From Lactarius indigo (lineage: Eukaryota > Basidiomycota > Agaricomycetes > Russulales > Russulaceae), in NCBI GenBank assembly GCA_025766275.1, contig JAFKAC010000026.1:248001-312000 (forward strand): 64,000 bases of DNA. The letters are read 5' to 3'. The notes beneath the pieces were generated by a model. That model did not search any database. It was not told the DNA's origin and saw nothing but the letters and a program-made list of their open reading frames with translations. Positions 11,950-23,095 of this stretch are shown piece after piece (position 1 is the first letter of the stretch; each line of letters begins with the position of its first letter). The position numbers were made by a program, and so were the translations under genes.

Positions 11950-14900
11950 ATGTCGAAGAATATCTGTTCCTGTGAAAAATGTCGTGGACACAATGTGATG
12001 GACCCTGTTACAGGCCTCTTTGTTCAGGGCCGTATTCTTGGGAGAAACGAACTTTTCGAACATCGCCGTTTGGCGAGAATCAAGCAGTCTTATGGCGTTG
12101 CCGCGGTCGACAATGATGCCTCAACTCAAGCGGGCTCTCGTTCGCAGGGCCATTCTCCTATTCCCAAATCCGAACAGAAATCAGCTTCGAGAGACACAGC
12201 TCAGCTCTCGCCAGAAGGTGCGACTCACCTATTATTGCAATGCCGTGGCTCACAACCTGCCGACTTTATATGGTCAACCAAGACCCAATCCAGGAAATAC
12301 AGTCAGAGCTCTCTCGCAGGCGAATGGCCTACCATACAATACCCTCTAGGGGTTTGGTTTTCGCTTCTACGCCGACTACCAGCATGTCGATGAGGCGGGT
12401 ATTGGCAGAAGACTTGGTGCTATGCCCGGACGCAACAATTAATCAAGCCATGATCGAGTACGAGGATTGGCTACAAAATTCTATTTCTGCATTGAGGGGA
12501 CCCCTCAGGATAACGAAGGGCCCTCGGTCACACACGCAACAGAAGTTGATTGAAGAAATCACTCTCGCAACCGAGGAACTTCACGCTGCTAGAAGAGAGG
12601 AGTGGTCCCGCCAGCTAGCGGCGACACACTCCCAGGTACCTGTTCCCCTCTACGCGATTGATAATCAGTGTTCCATTGTCGACGGTGGTCAGTCTCCTTT
12701 CCGTGCATCCGACGAGAGAGGTGCTGAACCGCCCTCCAGGAAAATTTCTCTGCGGGAATTTACAATCCGACCCTATAATACTTTGCTGTTGCCTAGGAAT
12801 CGCAATATGCTACCTTGTCATGAATCTCTCCATCATGCGCTGTGAATTCCTCGCTACGGTCTTTAGGGTTGTACTCAATCTCTGTCTCTCTCAAATTTTA
12901 TCACCCTCCGAACTCCACTCGGTCATCTCTTCCATCCCGCTGGATATACGAAGGGTCGTTGACATATTGAAGCTCCATCCCCGCACCCAGTCGTTTATTT
13001 GCTGCTCAGAATGCTACAAGCTTTATCCCGATTCCCAGGATTCTCCGGATCGGTGCACATACCAACCTACGCCAGATTCAGAGATTTGTAACACAGTCCT
13101 GTACACCCGAAGGGTTATCCGCGGCGCATCCAAGATATATCCCACCCGAAAGTTCCTATACAACGACATGAAAGCCTGGTTGGCCAATATGCTTAGTCGA
13201 CCAGATGTTGAAGCACATGCAGATCGCAACGTCTTCACCAACTCCAAAAACATGGATGCAGAACTCAAAGATATATGGGATGGGAAAATTTTCAAAGAGT
13301 TCAAAGGGCCCGATGGCGAGCCATTTATTCAACCCGGTGGCCGAGAAGGCCGGTATGTCTTCAGTCTTTGCATGGATGGCTTCAACCCTTTTATCATGAA
13401 AGAAGCGGGAAAGAAGGTCAGCGTATGTGCGATCTACATGGTCCTTCTAAATCTTCCAGTGGATATCCGCTATCGAGTCGAAAACATGTTTCTGGTCGGC
13501 ATTATACCGGGTCCTAGGGAGCCTTCATTGGAGCAGATTAACCATGTTCTAGGTCCTCTGGTGGATGACCTTTTGCGCTTCTGGGAGCCTGGTGTCTTCG
13601 TGAAACGCACAGCGCGTTATTTTGAGGGTCGCCTATGCCGCGCTGCCCTTATTCCGGTAGTCTGCGACTTACCCGCTGCGCGCCAAATTTCAGGTTTTGC
13701 CTCGCACTCTTCTTCGCACTTCTGCTCGTTTTGCAAACTCCCTTTCCACCAAATAGACAACCTGGAAGTAAACTCCTGGCCTATACGCACGTGGAAGGAA
13801 CACCAGCAATCCGCGTCTGCTTGGAAGAGTGCGACGACCACTGCCGAGCGACTGAGACTCTATCGCCAAAATGGTGTACGATGGAGTGAACTCCTTCGCC
13901 TTCCATACTGGGACCCTACCACCTTCGTCGTTCTAGATTGCATGCATTCACTCTTGCTTGGAGATTTACAGAGACACTGCAGAGAAGTATGGGGTATGGA
14001 TTTTCTTCTAGAAGACGACGACTCCCATGTGAAACCGGATGGGAAGAGCTTCTTTGTCACGCAAGATGAAGTGGATAATGGCGAGCGTATCCTGAAATAT
14101 GGTTCCGACAAGGAAGTCTCGGCACTTCCATACAACGTTCTCCGCAGGCTGTGTAGCGATACAAAAACGATTCGTTACTCTCGAAAAAGGAAAGAGCAGC
14201 TCGTTGAGCGCTTGCTACACCACGTGAGTCTAGCTACATACGTTGCTTCATATGTCTCAATATGTCATTTTTCATTTCAAGCGTACAACGCGTGGATGGC
14301 CCCTCGCAAGCACCATTCATAATGTAGCGAACCACACCCTAGCGTCCCCATCCAGTGACATGAATGCTTCGACCAGCACACCAAAGCCCACTGGCAGACG
14401 CGTCAAGCTGGCGACCGACATTGAGCTTCAGGACGGACGGGCTAAGTACACATCAGCCAAATCACTTTCAAAGATAAGGCCATTACGGAAAGGCGTAATT
14501 GTGGCTCTCCTCCTAGAATTGGATATTCCTCCTTCACCTAGCAATTTAGACGACCTTTTGGCTATGAACAAGCCAGTTTTAGAAAGGATGTTGTGGGACA
14601 TGGTACGTCGCGAGCTTCACCTGTGATGCTTCTTTAGAGGCTCATCGTGAGTTATTTGTAGCACCAGAGTGGCGCTCGACCAAGAATCGGAGCAAGCACC
14701 AATCTACCCGAGGGGGTATCAAGTCGCGCCGACATGGCGACCTCAGTGGCCTCATACCCGGCTAGTAGTGAAACTCACAATGGCGCTTCAAAACGTGACT
14801 TGGAAAACCGGGGATTTGTGGCACCTCGCTTTAGCACTGCATGGAACGTCGGCCATGGATCTCACGTCGATGAGGAGTATTTGGAGGGCTCAGATCAGGG

Positions 14901-16413
14901 CTCTGACGTACTCAAAGAAGATTTTTTCGGAGACAAATCTGAGCCTATGTACTTTTCTGGCACCACTACCGAGATATCCGACGCAACCGATGACCGTACT
15001 AGTGCGGAAGAAATCAGTCTAGATGGGGACGTCAAAGATGTTCGACAAAAACGCGCCCGTCCAAAGTCAAGTCGGAAAGAACACGTGGTCCTCGGGCGAC
15101 GGACTCTGGCAGAAGTCTGGGTCGATATGTCTAAGACAACTCTACCTTCTTGGATCGGTCGTGCGCCACCGAGGCTAGGTGATGGAAGACATGGAAAGCT
15201 CAGTGCGGACCAGTGGCGCACTGCTTGCACTGTTAACCTTGTAGTCACCCTTGTGCGTCTCTGGGGTTTGAAATCTCCAAACGATCGCCACTATCAAATG
15301 CTCGATAATTTCATGGATCTGGTGACGGCCTGCAAACTTGCGATGATGCGAAAGACAACACCCGATCGCATCGAACAATTTCAAAAGCACATGCATCGGT
15401 ATTTGGAGACCACGAAGAAGCTCTATGTGTACAGCGCCTTAACCCCGAATCATCACCTTTCGTTACACCTGCCTCGGCTATTCGAGAACTTTGGGCCACC
15501 GCATGCTTGGGTGTGTTTTGTTTTCGAACGTTGCTTGCGATGGTTAAAATTTATCAAGACGAGCAACAAGTTCGGTGAGCGGTTACCACTCCGAGTCATT
15601 GTGCTAGCATCTCTAACCTCACTGTGTGCTTGGCCAGGCGAGTTAGAACAGACTTTGTTGACGCGGTTTTGCATGTCACAAGACATTAGGGTCCTTATGC
15701 AAAGCACGACTCTACCACCCATTCTCAGTGATCTCCAGCTAGCCTTTTCAAAGGCACTTGATGGCGACACACGTGGGACCTTCTGGAACGATCTGTGGGC
15801 TTTCTCTCCGAGTGCTGACGAAAGTTTTTCGGTGCTTGAAAGATCGAAAGAGGTACCACTCCCGAGGTGGATCAAAGAGAGACTTGCGAAGGGCGCTCTG
15901 GGAGGGATAGCTGCGAAGCACTACCCACAGATGTGCTTTTCGCAGGATTCCCTAACCTCCCGCGGAATGCAGTTCTCCATCGCAAAAAATTCCCTCGGCA
16001 ACAGCTACGTCGTGTTCAAAAGAAAGGCGGAAAGCGACAAGTCCTGGTCAGCAGGATCTATCCAGATGATCTTTCATCTTCAGATCGAAGAGGAGATGCA
16101 CGGTCCTTTCTTTACCATCAAACCATACCTCCCCTTAAACACGCTGGACTTAAAGTTTGATCCTTATCAAATTTTTTTGTTTGCAGCAGGCCAGTTGGTT
16201 TACGAAGAATGCGGAGACGAAGTGGTGTGCGTGCTCGATGAGGTACTATGTCACTTCGCACACACGCCATACAGTTCTCCGGAAATACCCAAACCATGCG
16301 TTCATGTGTTACCTCTTGATCGGGTATGTGCTTGTCTCCTTTCCAGCCAGTCATTTCGTGAATAATGACTGGCATACAGGAATAATTCTGGACGCCAAAT
16401 ACACAATAGTTGA
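11950..16413 (+). CDS. Tnp2-type (CACTA-like) transposase, multi-exon
   Basis: The well-supported exons are ~12,307-12,687, 12,740-14,223, 14,282-14,602, 14,662-15,574, 15,638-16,322 and 16,380-16,413. Frames join across introns of 52, 58, 59, 63 and 57 nt. An N-terminal exon from the ATG at 11,950 (CSCEKCRGH) up to about 12,217 is tentative. The total is about 1360 aa. Family marks are a zinc-ribbon-like SFICCSECYKLYPD, then SLCMDGFNPF, then FCSFCKLPFH, then VLDCMHSLLLGDLQRHCREV. Asp in the DGFNPF and DCMH motifs matches the catalytic-core motifs of fungal and plant Tnp2/CACTA transposases. The C-terminal half (PSWIGRAPPRLGDGRHGKLS ... TPNHHLSLHLP) also fits fungal members. It would cut and paste its own element. 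The 63-nt intron at 15,575-15,637 is a multiple of three without a stop, so retention would still be translatable. No internal stops break the main exons, so the gene may be functional. Terminal inverted repeats and target duplication were not found. Confidence 0.75.
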
Positions 16414-19269
16414 CAAACGAGAACACGCAGATACACATCAAGGCAGAGTTGGTAGAAGTGAGTGTAGATAGTGTTGCGAGAGTATACGAGATCGTCCCAA
16501 GGGGAATCGTAGACATAAACGTAGATTTTGACATGACAAAATTGGCTCGGGATTGTGGAAGACGGCTTAGGGCTGAATGCGGGCAGGCGAGAGACTCGAA
16601 ATTCACACAAAACCATATGGAGAAGATATTATGAGATCAAATCATACAAATGAGGGTAATTTAATAGTCAGGCAGACTTGATGAAACAACGTCACGGAAA
16701 CAAGCATGGGAGTGATTTATTAGTATGAAACGGCACGACGAGCATCTCGGGCGATCGGCGGGATGGTTGGTGACAGCAGTGGCGCTTGGTGTTGCTCGCA
16801 TGCACTATATTGGCCAACAATCGACTATCACCAGCCAAGATTCGGTGAACTAACTTACCTCGTCACCTGCGGACGCTACTAGTACGTCGGCGCCGCGCTC
16901 TTGCGCTTTGTCGACACCACGTTTTGCCGAGTGCCTCTCACGTTTGAGCCTCCCCCTATCCTCTTTCTTCCCGTGCGCATGTTGGCGGGTCCATCCCAGC
17001 TCATCCATCCTCCTCTCTCTTTTCATTGTGATGACGGTCTAAGATATCATGAAGTGGGGCAGTGTCTAATTTTTTCGTATTTTCGTATATATTTATGCCT
17101 GGCAACCCTACTGTCGGACAGTCGGACATTCGGAAAATCCCACGGTCAGACAGTCGGACAAAGGGATCTCAACTTGAATTACAATGTCGGACATGTCGGA
17201 CAACGAGGCCGCATACATGCTCGGGCTCGTCCTTCGCTTTCCTTCTCTTCCTTGCCCTCATCTTTCTTCGTCAACCGTTCCCAATGATACCGAATGAGAA
17301 GACCTGGATGCTGAAGGTGCTACGACGGTTAGATGCGTTTCCGCCTCTCCGAGACAGTCTACCTTACTGTGAGCGTTATCGACCGCTTCCTCTCTTTGCA
17401 TGTCATGTCTCTTGCTAACTTACAGTCTGTTTGCATTAGGTGCATGTTTCTTGAGTTGTGGTGCGATAAAGCCCTCAGGGGACCCCTTCATTCCCGCGGA
17501 TAAGGACACTCATGAAGCCTTGTGTGTAGTAGGTGTAAAGGGCCGAAGAACAACAATGCCTCGCATCAAATGAACATTGACGACTGCAACCTCAACCCTG
17601 TTGCACTGAACAAGGCCTTCCACTTCGCTGCATATAGTCTTCACTGCTGGTCATACCATCACCACGTCTATGATGTCGGGTCGTGCGTCTTGCCAGCGTT
17701 CTGGCTTATCTAGCGACTCTCAGCATTTGGTCACGGTACGTCGTCCAATTGGATCTGTCTGCGCTCGTGCCTGAATTTATTATCGCTCGTATCAAGCGAT
17801 AGGTAATGTATGCGCGATTCGTGGTGCTGTTGACCTGTGGTTGACAGTTGCGCTATTCGCACGAAATGCTCGCGATCCATAGGGCCGTCGCATGAATCTG
17901 CGTAGCCCACGACAGGCCTTCGCGCCGGGATATTGCCCACATCAGTGGACATTGTCTCCCATACTAAGTTGTAGGGGCTATACACGCGCGACGAGGATGT
18001 TGCGCGCGGCTCTCATTGAGTGAGTTTCTCGCCCTCATCGATGCTCCCGTGATATTCATGGGATCTGGCAGCGTGTGCAATACAAATTAGGGGTGACATT
18101 CCTCAGGTCGACAAATGTCGAAGTCCATGAGGTATGCAACTCTCCGCTCAGCGCGATGCTAGCTTGTCGCCATCTATCTCGCGCTGGCAGACACGGTAGC
18201 TGACTATTGTCAGTCCGCTCAGGAAATGCTCGTCCCCGAGCGTCTCTGTCAGATGCGCGGCTTTGCCTTCTGTATCGGAAGATGAAGGGGATCGTCCGCG
18301 CGAATATGCCGTATTTTGCGTGGTGTATGACTGGTAAGTTTCTGTCTTCCTCTCCATGCCGTTGCCCTGGATATGGCCCGGGCATCGTGCCCAGGCTGTG
18401 CATCGTATGGGACGCTAATCGTACGGTATGTGGTATGCCGTGGACGGGGTGTTCTCCGAGGGTTTCTCCAACTCCCCCTCGCACTGTGGATTCGGCGTGA
18501 TCACAACGATCGGGTCGGGCGAAGAGATGGAATCAGAAAACGGAAAACGGAAATTTGAAGAGGTAAGTTCATTACGCGTTTACGCATTACGGTGCTGACA
18601 ATGTTTTTGGCTGGACCATGTTGGCCTCAGCGTCCGCCTTTCGGGCAGGCCTCAAGTTTTCAAAGCAGCATATTATGTACTCTTTCCCTCTGTCCGTGCG
18701 TGTCGCACGCAGGGATTTCCACCCACTCCAAGGTGCGTCGAGTAGTCTTTGACTTCCCACGCTTAGGCAGCGTTGTCGGCGAATAGCAAGAAGAGGGGAT
18801 ATCCCGTAGGTAAGTTCGCCAGATGACGTTTCGTAGACTATTCTCGTTATAGGTTTCCTTGGCAAAACCTTGCCTTCGTGCACGCGACGCAATCAGGTTT
18901 GAAGGTTCACGTGTCTATGCGGAAACGATCGACAAGTTCATCCTATAGTTTCTGTAAACTGCTATAGCTAACGTGTCCGACGTATGCCAGGTTTCCCAGC
19001 TCGGAACGTTAACGTAGCGGATGTCTCCGCTTTGGTAGGTCGGATGGCAACTCGCCTTCTGCCTTTAGTGGTTGGCGTTCGCAGTCTGCGGCTGTGGTTA
19101 CATATGTATGCACCACCGGCGTTGTCTCGAAGTCCCTAAGAAATAAAGTGGTTTTTATTTGATGAAACGTCAAGGACGTTCTCCAGTCGCAAAGGTTAGC
19201 GACCTTTAAATGCGGATTCGAGGTCGAAATCCGCGTCCTTCGATGGGGACTTAGGTAGCGCCGATGGGA
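16414..19269. other. No supportable gene; possible remnants
   Basis: Contains copy 2 of a dispersed repeat (17,055-17,210) and several splice-like donors (GTAAGT near 18,332, 18,562 and 18,809) around scraps such as EDEGDRPREYAVFCVVYDW and SAFRAGLKFSKQHIMYS. These could be exons of a divergent or decayed gene, but no consistent frame path or recognisable family emerged. A short inverted repeat lies at about 19,203-19,236. Confidence 0.35.
17055..17210. repeat. Dispersed GTCGGACAGTCGGAC-type repeat, copy 2
   Basis: Starts GTGTCTAATTTTTTCGTATT, then carries CTGTCGGACAGTCGGAC, a second CAGACAGTCGGACAAAG and ATGTCGGACATGTCGGACAA. The order of units parallels the copy at 6045-6190, supporting one dispersed family. 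Confidence 0.45.
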
Positions 19270-19728
19270 CTACTGCTGCGTCTCATACTGCGTGAACGTA
19301 GTGCGCTTATTGGCGACAGCAGTGTTGATTGGGTTGTCTAGGTCGAGATGATGCCTAATCTCACTGATGAAGCTAGGGGTATATGGGAGATGCTTTTTCC
19401 GTCTCGCTGCACTGGGGGTTAGCTTGTCAGTGGCCCATAGCATGGTGTCCATCTCTTTTTTGTTGAGGGTCCAGGGATACACCGGTGGTCTGGACAATTG
19501 TGTTGGTGGAGTTGGCTGGTGCCCAGTCAGGGAACTCCCCCTGATCACGGGTGTCTGCAGAGGGCTCAGGTGTAGTAAAAATGGTGGCGCTGATCCTGCT
19601 GTTGGGATGGTAATGGATGCCCCTGAATCCAGAGATATCCATTGTTGTCGATTCTCAGAGTTGAGCTTGGGCCCTGTGTGTTCCCGGGGCTCCAGGCAGG
19701 CTCCCCTGGGGGTCTCCCACATAGCCAC
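19270..19728 (-). pseudogene. Fragment of a fungal tyrosine-recombinase-type integrase
   Basis: On the reverse strand a 152-codon frame ends in a segment containing KLTPSAARRKKHLPYTP, then SFISEIRHHLDLDNPINTAV. This resembles the part of fungal tyrosine-recombinase-like ORFs (Crypton-type or related) just before the catalytic core, where RR(K)KRxPYTP precedes an I-R-x-x-L-D-L-D/N-P-L-D-A-A-V stretch. The sequence diverges right after that motif, and the catalytic R...HxxR...Y region is absent, so this is a truncated relic. The opposite-strand frame over the same bases is a shadow. The family call rests on one conserved stretch. Confidence 0.4.
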
Positions 19729-19779
19729 GATGACTCTTGGCCTGAGCTGTCCCTCCCATGGTGGTCATTTCCCATTTTA

Positions 19780-20345
19780 TTATAATAAGCTCTTGACAAA
19801 TATTAATGCAATATATATAATTTTACAATGGAGAAATATTATATATTGCTTAATAAAATGCTTCTCAGAAAAATATAGGAAAAATTGAATACCTCATATA
19901 TGATTATATTATGGTTTTCCTTCACAAAATATGATGTCAAAATTAAGAATGTTACTTTTAAAAAAATGGTGACATCACATTATAGTTGAGTCAAAATTTT
20001 ACCATTGGGAGTTATGTTAATATAGTTTTGACTGCTTGTCATTGTTTTTCCATGTGAAATACTTAGGCAGATGAGAAAAATATTATAGTATTTTGTTGTG
20101 CCATTTACCCTTGGAAAAAATCATTTGGTTTGCATTTTTTTAAACTATTTCTAAGTGAAACATCTTTGCAAAATGACTATTTTTTCTATCCACAAGGAAC
20201 ATGAGAAAATGATATCAATAAATAGTATTTCAGTTTCATTTTGTAATATGAATTTAGCCTGACAATATGTATTTATCATTCTTGCATTTTGTGTCATATA
20301 AATTGAAGGAAATTTGATTACCTTTTGTTACAGATATGTTAGGAT
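19780..20345. other. Extremely AT-rich island
   Basis: GC content falls to roughly 15-30% per 60-base line (9 of 60 at 19,801 and 15 of 60 at 19,861), against about half in the neighbourhood. There is no ORF of note. It lies between the recombinase fragment and an LTR and could be the 5' part of that LTR, another element's end, or separately inserted DNA. Confidence 0.6.
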
Positions 20346-20369
20346 TTTGTCAGTGGTAAAAGTAAGATT

Positions 20370-20808
20370 TCCATCCAGTGTTGTACTTTCCTTTGTTCCG
20401 TACTTAGCTTTATCTTTATTATGATGTCACTATGATATCATCTGCTTCTGGACTCTCCTTATTCTTTCTTTCCTTGTTCTCAGAACGTCCACTCCTTTGT
20501 CCGTTTGTAGAACAATACTTCCTTGTACTGCGTGACTTAGTGTTACATCCCTTGTACAGTGTCACTACCAGAAAGTGTATAAGTAGAGTACCATGTACGC
20601 TCCTGGTCCACATCAGTTCTCACTGCTTGTGTGCCAGGTAAGCTCCCTTCTTTCCAATGTAACAACATCAGTTCTCACTGCTTGTGTGCCAGACTACAAT
20701 CTTGCTTCACTTGCTTGACACCTCCTGTGCTGCTTCTCAGTCACCCTCTATATCTCACCACAGTACCTTGTTTCACTGTGAGTATAGTTCCTATGTGTCT
20801 GTTCATCA
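20370..20808 (+). repeat. LTR related to Copia-2 LTR (diverged, forward orientation)
   Basis: Aligns well with the reverse complement of the Copia-2 LTR at 54,236-54,850. Shared blocks include TTTATCTTTAT-ATGATGTCA, CTCCTTTGTCC-GTTGTAGAA, TATAAGTAGA, CTGGTCCACATCAGTTCTC, and the end CTATGTGT-CTGTTCATCA. The 3' end is sharp (ending CA at 20,808). The 5' end is lost in AT-rich sequence. No matching primer-binding site follows; instead the sequence runs directly into a different Copia family's pol, so this is a solo or rearranged LTR. Confidence 0.7.
20578..20587 (+). promoter_or_regulatory. TATA box of the diverged LTR
   Basis: TATAAGTAGA lies 34 nt upstream of the first copy of the LTR's direct repeat. 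The identical decamer sits at the corresponding place in both Copia-2 LTRs (54,454-54,463 and 60,193-60,202, reverse strand). Conservation between diverged LTRs supports a core promoter role. Confidence 0.55.
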
Positions 20809-22735
20809 AGCGCCTCCTCAGCCAGTCCCAGTCCCAGCACCTCCGTCCAGACAGTCGTCGCTGTCATCGCTGTCATCGCTGTCCGAGGTAGAGTCAATGT
20901 TGCCTGAACCAGAGCCAGAACGCACCTCTCGTATCTGCAAGCCGTCCTGCATCGTGTGAGAACTCCAAGCAGGTGTTGGCATCACCTCCACACGTCACTC
21001 AGATCCTGTCATACCTAGAGGAATCTCGGTCCCTGGCAGCTTCGTAGAGGATGAGGGGGAGTCGATCGATATGGTGTGGTCTGTCGAAAGCGGCCTGCCA
21101 ACCCTGCGCGAAAATTGGGTCGGAGTCGAAATGGCCTTGGTGGCTGAAATGGCAGATTCCGAAGCTCTCGAACCCTGCAATCTAGCTGAGGCGAAACGCC
21201 GGCCTGACTGGCCGCTCTGGGAGCAGGCTATCCGTGAAGAGCTTGCTACTCTCCACGCCGCCAGCACCTGGACGCTCGAACATGCATCCCCTGGAGCAAA
21301 TGTTATCAGCTCGAAGTGGGTATTCAAGGCCAAGAAGGATGCTTCCGGCAAAGTTGTGCGCTACAAGGCGCGCCTCATGGCGCAGGGTTTCAGCCAAGTT
21401 GAGGGGGTGGATTACTTCAACACCTACACCCCTGTCGCCCGGCTGGCATCGTCACGGACGGTCATCGCGATGGCGAATCGACTTGGGCTGGAGTTACACC
21501 AAGTTGACATTAAGGGTGCGTACCTCAACAGCGAATTGATGCCTGACGAGGTATTGTACATGCGTCACCCCCCTGGCTACCGCGAAGACACTTCCGGCCG
21601 CGTTCTGCGCCTCTGCAAGTCGCTGTACGGTCTCAAGCAAGCCGGGCGCCACTGGTATCAAACATTCACCCAGATTCTCAGCAGCCTCGGGTTCCAACAG
21701 TGCAAGGTGGATCAGGCCGTGTTTTACAAGCACATCAAGCACCCTCGCGTGATCATCATCATTGCGGTACATGTCGACGACTGCACGATCGCGGCCAGTA
21801 GCGCGGCTGCAGTCGATGCCCTCAAGGCTGGGCTCCGTAAGCACGTTGAGGTCACAGACCTCGGCGAGCTTCACTGGATGCTTGGAATCGAGGTGAAGAG
21901 GGACCGCGCCGGGGGCACTGTGCACCTGTCGCAGCAGTCCTACATCGACTCGATCCTGCATCGTTTCGGCTTCGATGACGCGAAGACCGTATCCACTCCA
22001 TTCGATACTCAAGTCCGGCTCACCCTCGAGCAAGCCCCGGCGGATGCGGCTGAATTCGCGGTCATGCGCGACGTGCCCTACCACGAGGCTGTCGGCGCAC
22101 TCAACTGGGCAGCGCTTGCTACTCGCCCCGACATCACATTCGCGGTTGCCACTGTCGCTAGGTTCTCGGCCAATCCCGGAACGGCGCATTGGACCGCGGT
22201 AAAACACATCTTCCGCTACCTGGCGGGGACGCGCAATCTATGGCTCATGTACGGCGAGGCGCATCGCACCCTGGTTGGGTACGCAGACGCCGACGGCAGT
22301 ATGATGGAGGACCGTCGCACGATCACAGGATACGCGTTCCTCATCGACGGCGGCGCGGTCTCCTGGTCTTCGAAGAAGCAGGAAATCGTATCCCTCTCTA
22401 CCACCGAGAGCGAGTACATCGCTGAAACGCACGGCATGAAGGAGGCCTTATGGCTCCGGAACTTGCTGTCAGAAGTCTTCGAACCCATCGCCGACGCGAC
22501 TACTTTGTTCTCGGACAACCAGTCGGCGATCGCGCTGACGAAGGACCATCAATTTCACCCGTGCACGAAGCACATCGATGTGCGCTACCACTTCATTCAT
22601 TGGGTGGTTGAAAATGGCGCTCTACGCCTCATGTATTGCCCCACGGCGGACATGGTGGCCGACACGCTGACCAAAGCGCTCCCCTTGCCCAAAGTCAAGC
22701 ATTTTGCTGAATGTCTCGGACTTCGCGTGGTTTGA
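20809..22735 (+). pseudogene. Ty1/Copia pol remnant (RT-RNase H), 5'-truncated (Copia-0)
   Basis: One frame runs from a Ser/Pro-rich linker through DAEALEPCNLAEAKRRPDW-like text into the Copia reverse transcriptase: SSKWVFKAKKD, VARLASSRTVIAMA, VDIKGAYLNSEL, SLYGLKQAGRHW and AVHVDDCTIAA with the catalytic VDD. RNase H follows (YADADGSMMEDRRTITGY, SWSSKKQEIVSLSTTESEY, DNQSAIAL, KHIDVRYHF, MVADTLTKAL). Gag, protease and integrase are missing. A TGA at 20,957-20,959 interrupts the frame where the family has Arg, consistent with CGA to TGA at a CpG. From 21,071 to 22,735 the frame is intact. A purine tract (GAGGGGGA, 22,734-22,741) and an LTR follow, so this is the 3' half of a minus-5' element. 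It cannot move on its own. Confidence 0.85.
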
Positions 22736-22742
22736 GGGGGAG

Positions 22743-23095
22743 TGTTGAAGTGAGTTCTATTCTTATCTTATCGATTGTGTCCATCCCGTATATTCCGTAT
22801 ATTTTGGTACTGAGCGGATGTCGTGCAAACACGCGCGACATCACGATATTTTCACTTACTTACTGTCTCGATTCCCGTTACCTACGCCGTTCTGTGGAAG
22901 TGAGAGAGAAATTTATTTTCGTATACTTGAAGTATAAAACGTCTCGTATTTTCGTATCGTAGAACCTCAGTATCTGCTCTAGCGTGCGCAGATTCTGAGA
23001 GCCTTGTCCGTTTGTACAGACACAGGCGGCGCACGCGTTCTAACCCATTTATTACTCACTACACTCATTTATATTTCCGAGCGTCCATACCTCGT
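22743..23095 (+). repeat. 3' LTR of Copia-0
   Basis: Starts TGTTGAAGTGAG directly after the polypurine tract, as expected for a 3' LTR. It contains TATA-like TATAAAAC near 22,934 and repeated TCGTATTTTCGTAT. Its end is placed where homology to the ankyrin gene starts (about 23,096); the exact CA end is uncertain. It does not resemble the LTR at 20,370-20,808, so the two flanking LTRs belong to different families. Confidence 0.65.

Noticed and set aside
18130..18900. Possible multi-exon gene with several GTAAGT donors
   Set aside because: No frame path connects the scraps without stops, and no family was recognised, so it is described only as unassigned sequence.
19203..19236. Short inverted repeat GCGGATT...AATCCGC
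   Set aside because: A single small hairpin with no context; too short to call a terminator or element end.
19367..19888. Forward-strand frame opposite the recombinase-like fragment
   Set aside because: No recognisable features; the reverse strand carries the conserved motif.
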